From Nitrosopumilales archaeon (GTDB taxonomy: Archaea > Thermoproteota > Nitrososphaeria > Nitrososphaerales > Nitrososphaeraceae), in NCBI GenBank assembly GCA_009665115.1, contig WJXE01000119.1:1-6005 (forward strand): 6,005 nt of DNA. The letters are read 5' to 3'. Each line of letters starts with the position of its first letter. The stretch's first letter is position 1. The notes below the pieces were generated by a model. The model did no database searches, had not been told where the DNA came from, and worked only from the letters and a program-made list of their open reading frames with translations. The translations under genes were made by a program, and so were the position numbers. Positions 5,923-6,005 of the stretch are shown piece by piece.

Positions 5923-5937
5923 TCCTAGAATCTAGGA
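5923..5937. promoter_or_regulatory. 15-base palindrome, candidate operator
   Basis: TCCTAGA, a central A, then TCTAGGA form a perfect inverted repeat with seven-base arms. It ends six bases before the TATA-like element at 5944, where an archaeal regulator would activate or repress by contacting TBP/TFB. The symmetry suggests a homodimeric helix-turn-helix protein. There is no T-run after it, so it is not a terminator. Confidence 0.5.
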
Positions 5938-5943
5938 AGAAAG

Positions 5944-5953
5944 GATTTATATC
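5944..5953 (+). promoter_or_regulatory. TATA box of the gene starting at 5974
   Basis: GATTTATATC contains a near-ideal archaeal TATA core (TTTATAT) preceded by the purine-rich GAAGAAAG, a plausible BRE. Its centre lies about 26 bases before the ATG at 5974, the same spacing seen for the cupin and EF-1 alpha genes, so a leaderless transcript is predicted. Confidence 0.55.
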
Positions 5954-5973
5954 AATAACATCTAGTTTAATCT

Positions 5974-6005
5974 ATGGGTTTTGCACAGTATATGGCCAAG
6001 GAGTT
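5974..6005 (+). CDS. Start of a gene cut by the right edge
   Basis: Only ten complete codons are in the window, reading MGFAQYMAKE before the sequence ends. I infer a gene because the ATG is exactly where a leaderless transcript from the TATA box at 5944-5953 should start, and because a candidate operator palindrome lies just upstream. No stop occurs in the visible part. A second in-frame ATG is at 5992. The product cannot be named from ten residues. Confidence 0.5.
   Translation, partial: MGFAQYMAKE

Larger units (their letters stand above)
5458..5943. other. Long gene-free region upstream of the GH130 gene
   Basis: No gene is convincing here. A plus frame of 44 codons (5534-5668) and one of 29 codons (5760-5849, partly read from a pyrimidine tract) have no supporting signal. 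The GH130 promoter must lie in the first part. On the minus strand the best AT-rich candidate is about 5483-5493, giving a short leader at most, but the match is poor. On the plus strand GTAAATAAAG at 5697-5706 resembles the EF-1 alpha TATA box, and a long T-rich tract follows at 5820-5845. Together they could bound a short untranslated RNA of about 110 bases. No tRNA was found. Confidence 0.45.

Overview
The window looks like a chromosomal piece of an archaeon, most likely an ammonia-oxidising thaumarchaeote (Nitrososphaerales-like). Support comes from an archaeal-type EF-1 alpha gene followed directly by ribosomal protein uS10, AT-rich intergenic DNA with TATA boxes about 26 bases ahead of start codons (leaderless transcripts), and a very small Cys-rich protein of a style I associate with these genomes. 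The lineage is inferred from these features; no marker here fixes the genus.

Layout. Positions 1-421 hold no convincing gene. A lone phosphomannose-isomerase-type cupin (422-787, +) comes next. After a 284-base gap lies the translation pair EF-1 alpha (1072-2385, +) and uS10 (2399-2710, +), 13 bases apart and surely co-transcribed. After a further 189 bases comes an apparent two-gene unit: an unrecognised 108-residue protein (2900-3226, +) and a metal-dependent SAM O-methyltransferase (3242-3967, +). Positions 3968-4211 have no gene but are rich in structure: a strong GC hairpin, a 14-base direct repeat at 28-base spacing, a small palindrome and a T-run. A small Cys-rich reading frame (4212-4415, +) converges on a GH130-family mannoside phosphorylase-like gene (4465-5457, -). 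The last 516 gene-free bases carry a long pyrimidine tract, a 15-base palindrome and a well-placed TATA box for a leaderless gene that begins at 5974 and runs off the right edge.

How the genes fit together. The EF-1 alpha/uS10 pair is core translation. The cupin and the GH130 enzyme both point to mannose-phosphate and glycan metabolism, but they are unlinked transcriptionally. The hypothetical protein and the methyltransferase may share a task that the sequence does not reveal. I see no CRISPR array, insertion sequence, tRNA or rRNA. Most of the window is ordinary chromosome; the least explained parts are the structured 3968-4211 spacer, the small Cys-rich gene with its conflicting start and end, and the region upstream of 5974.
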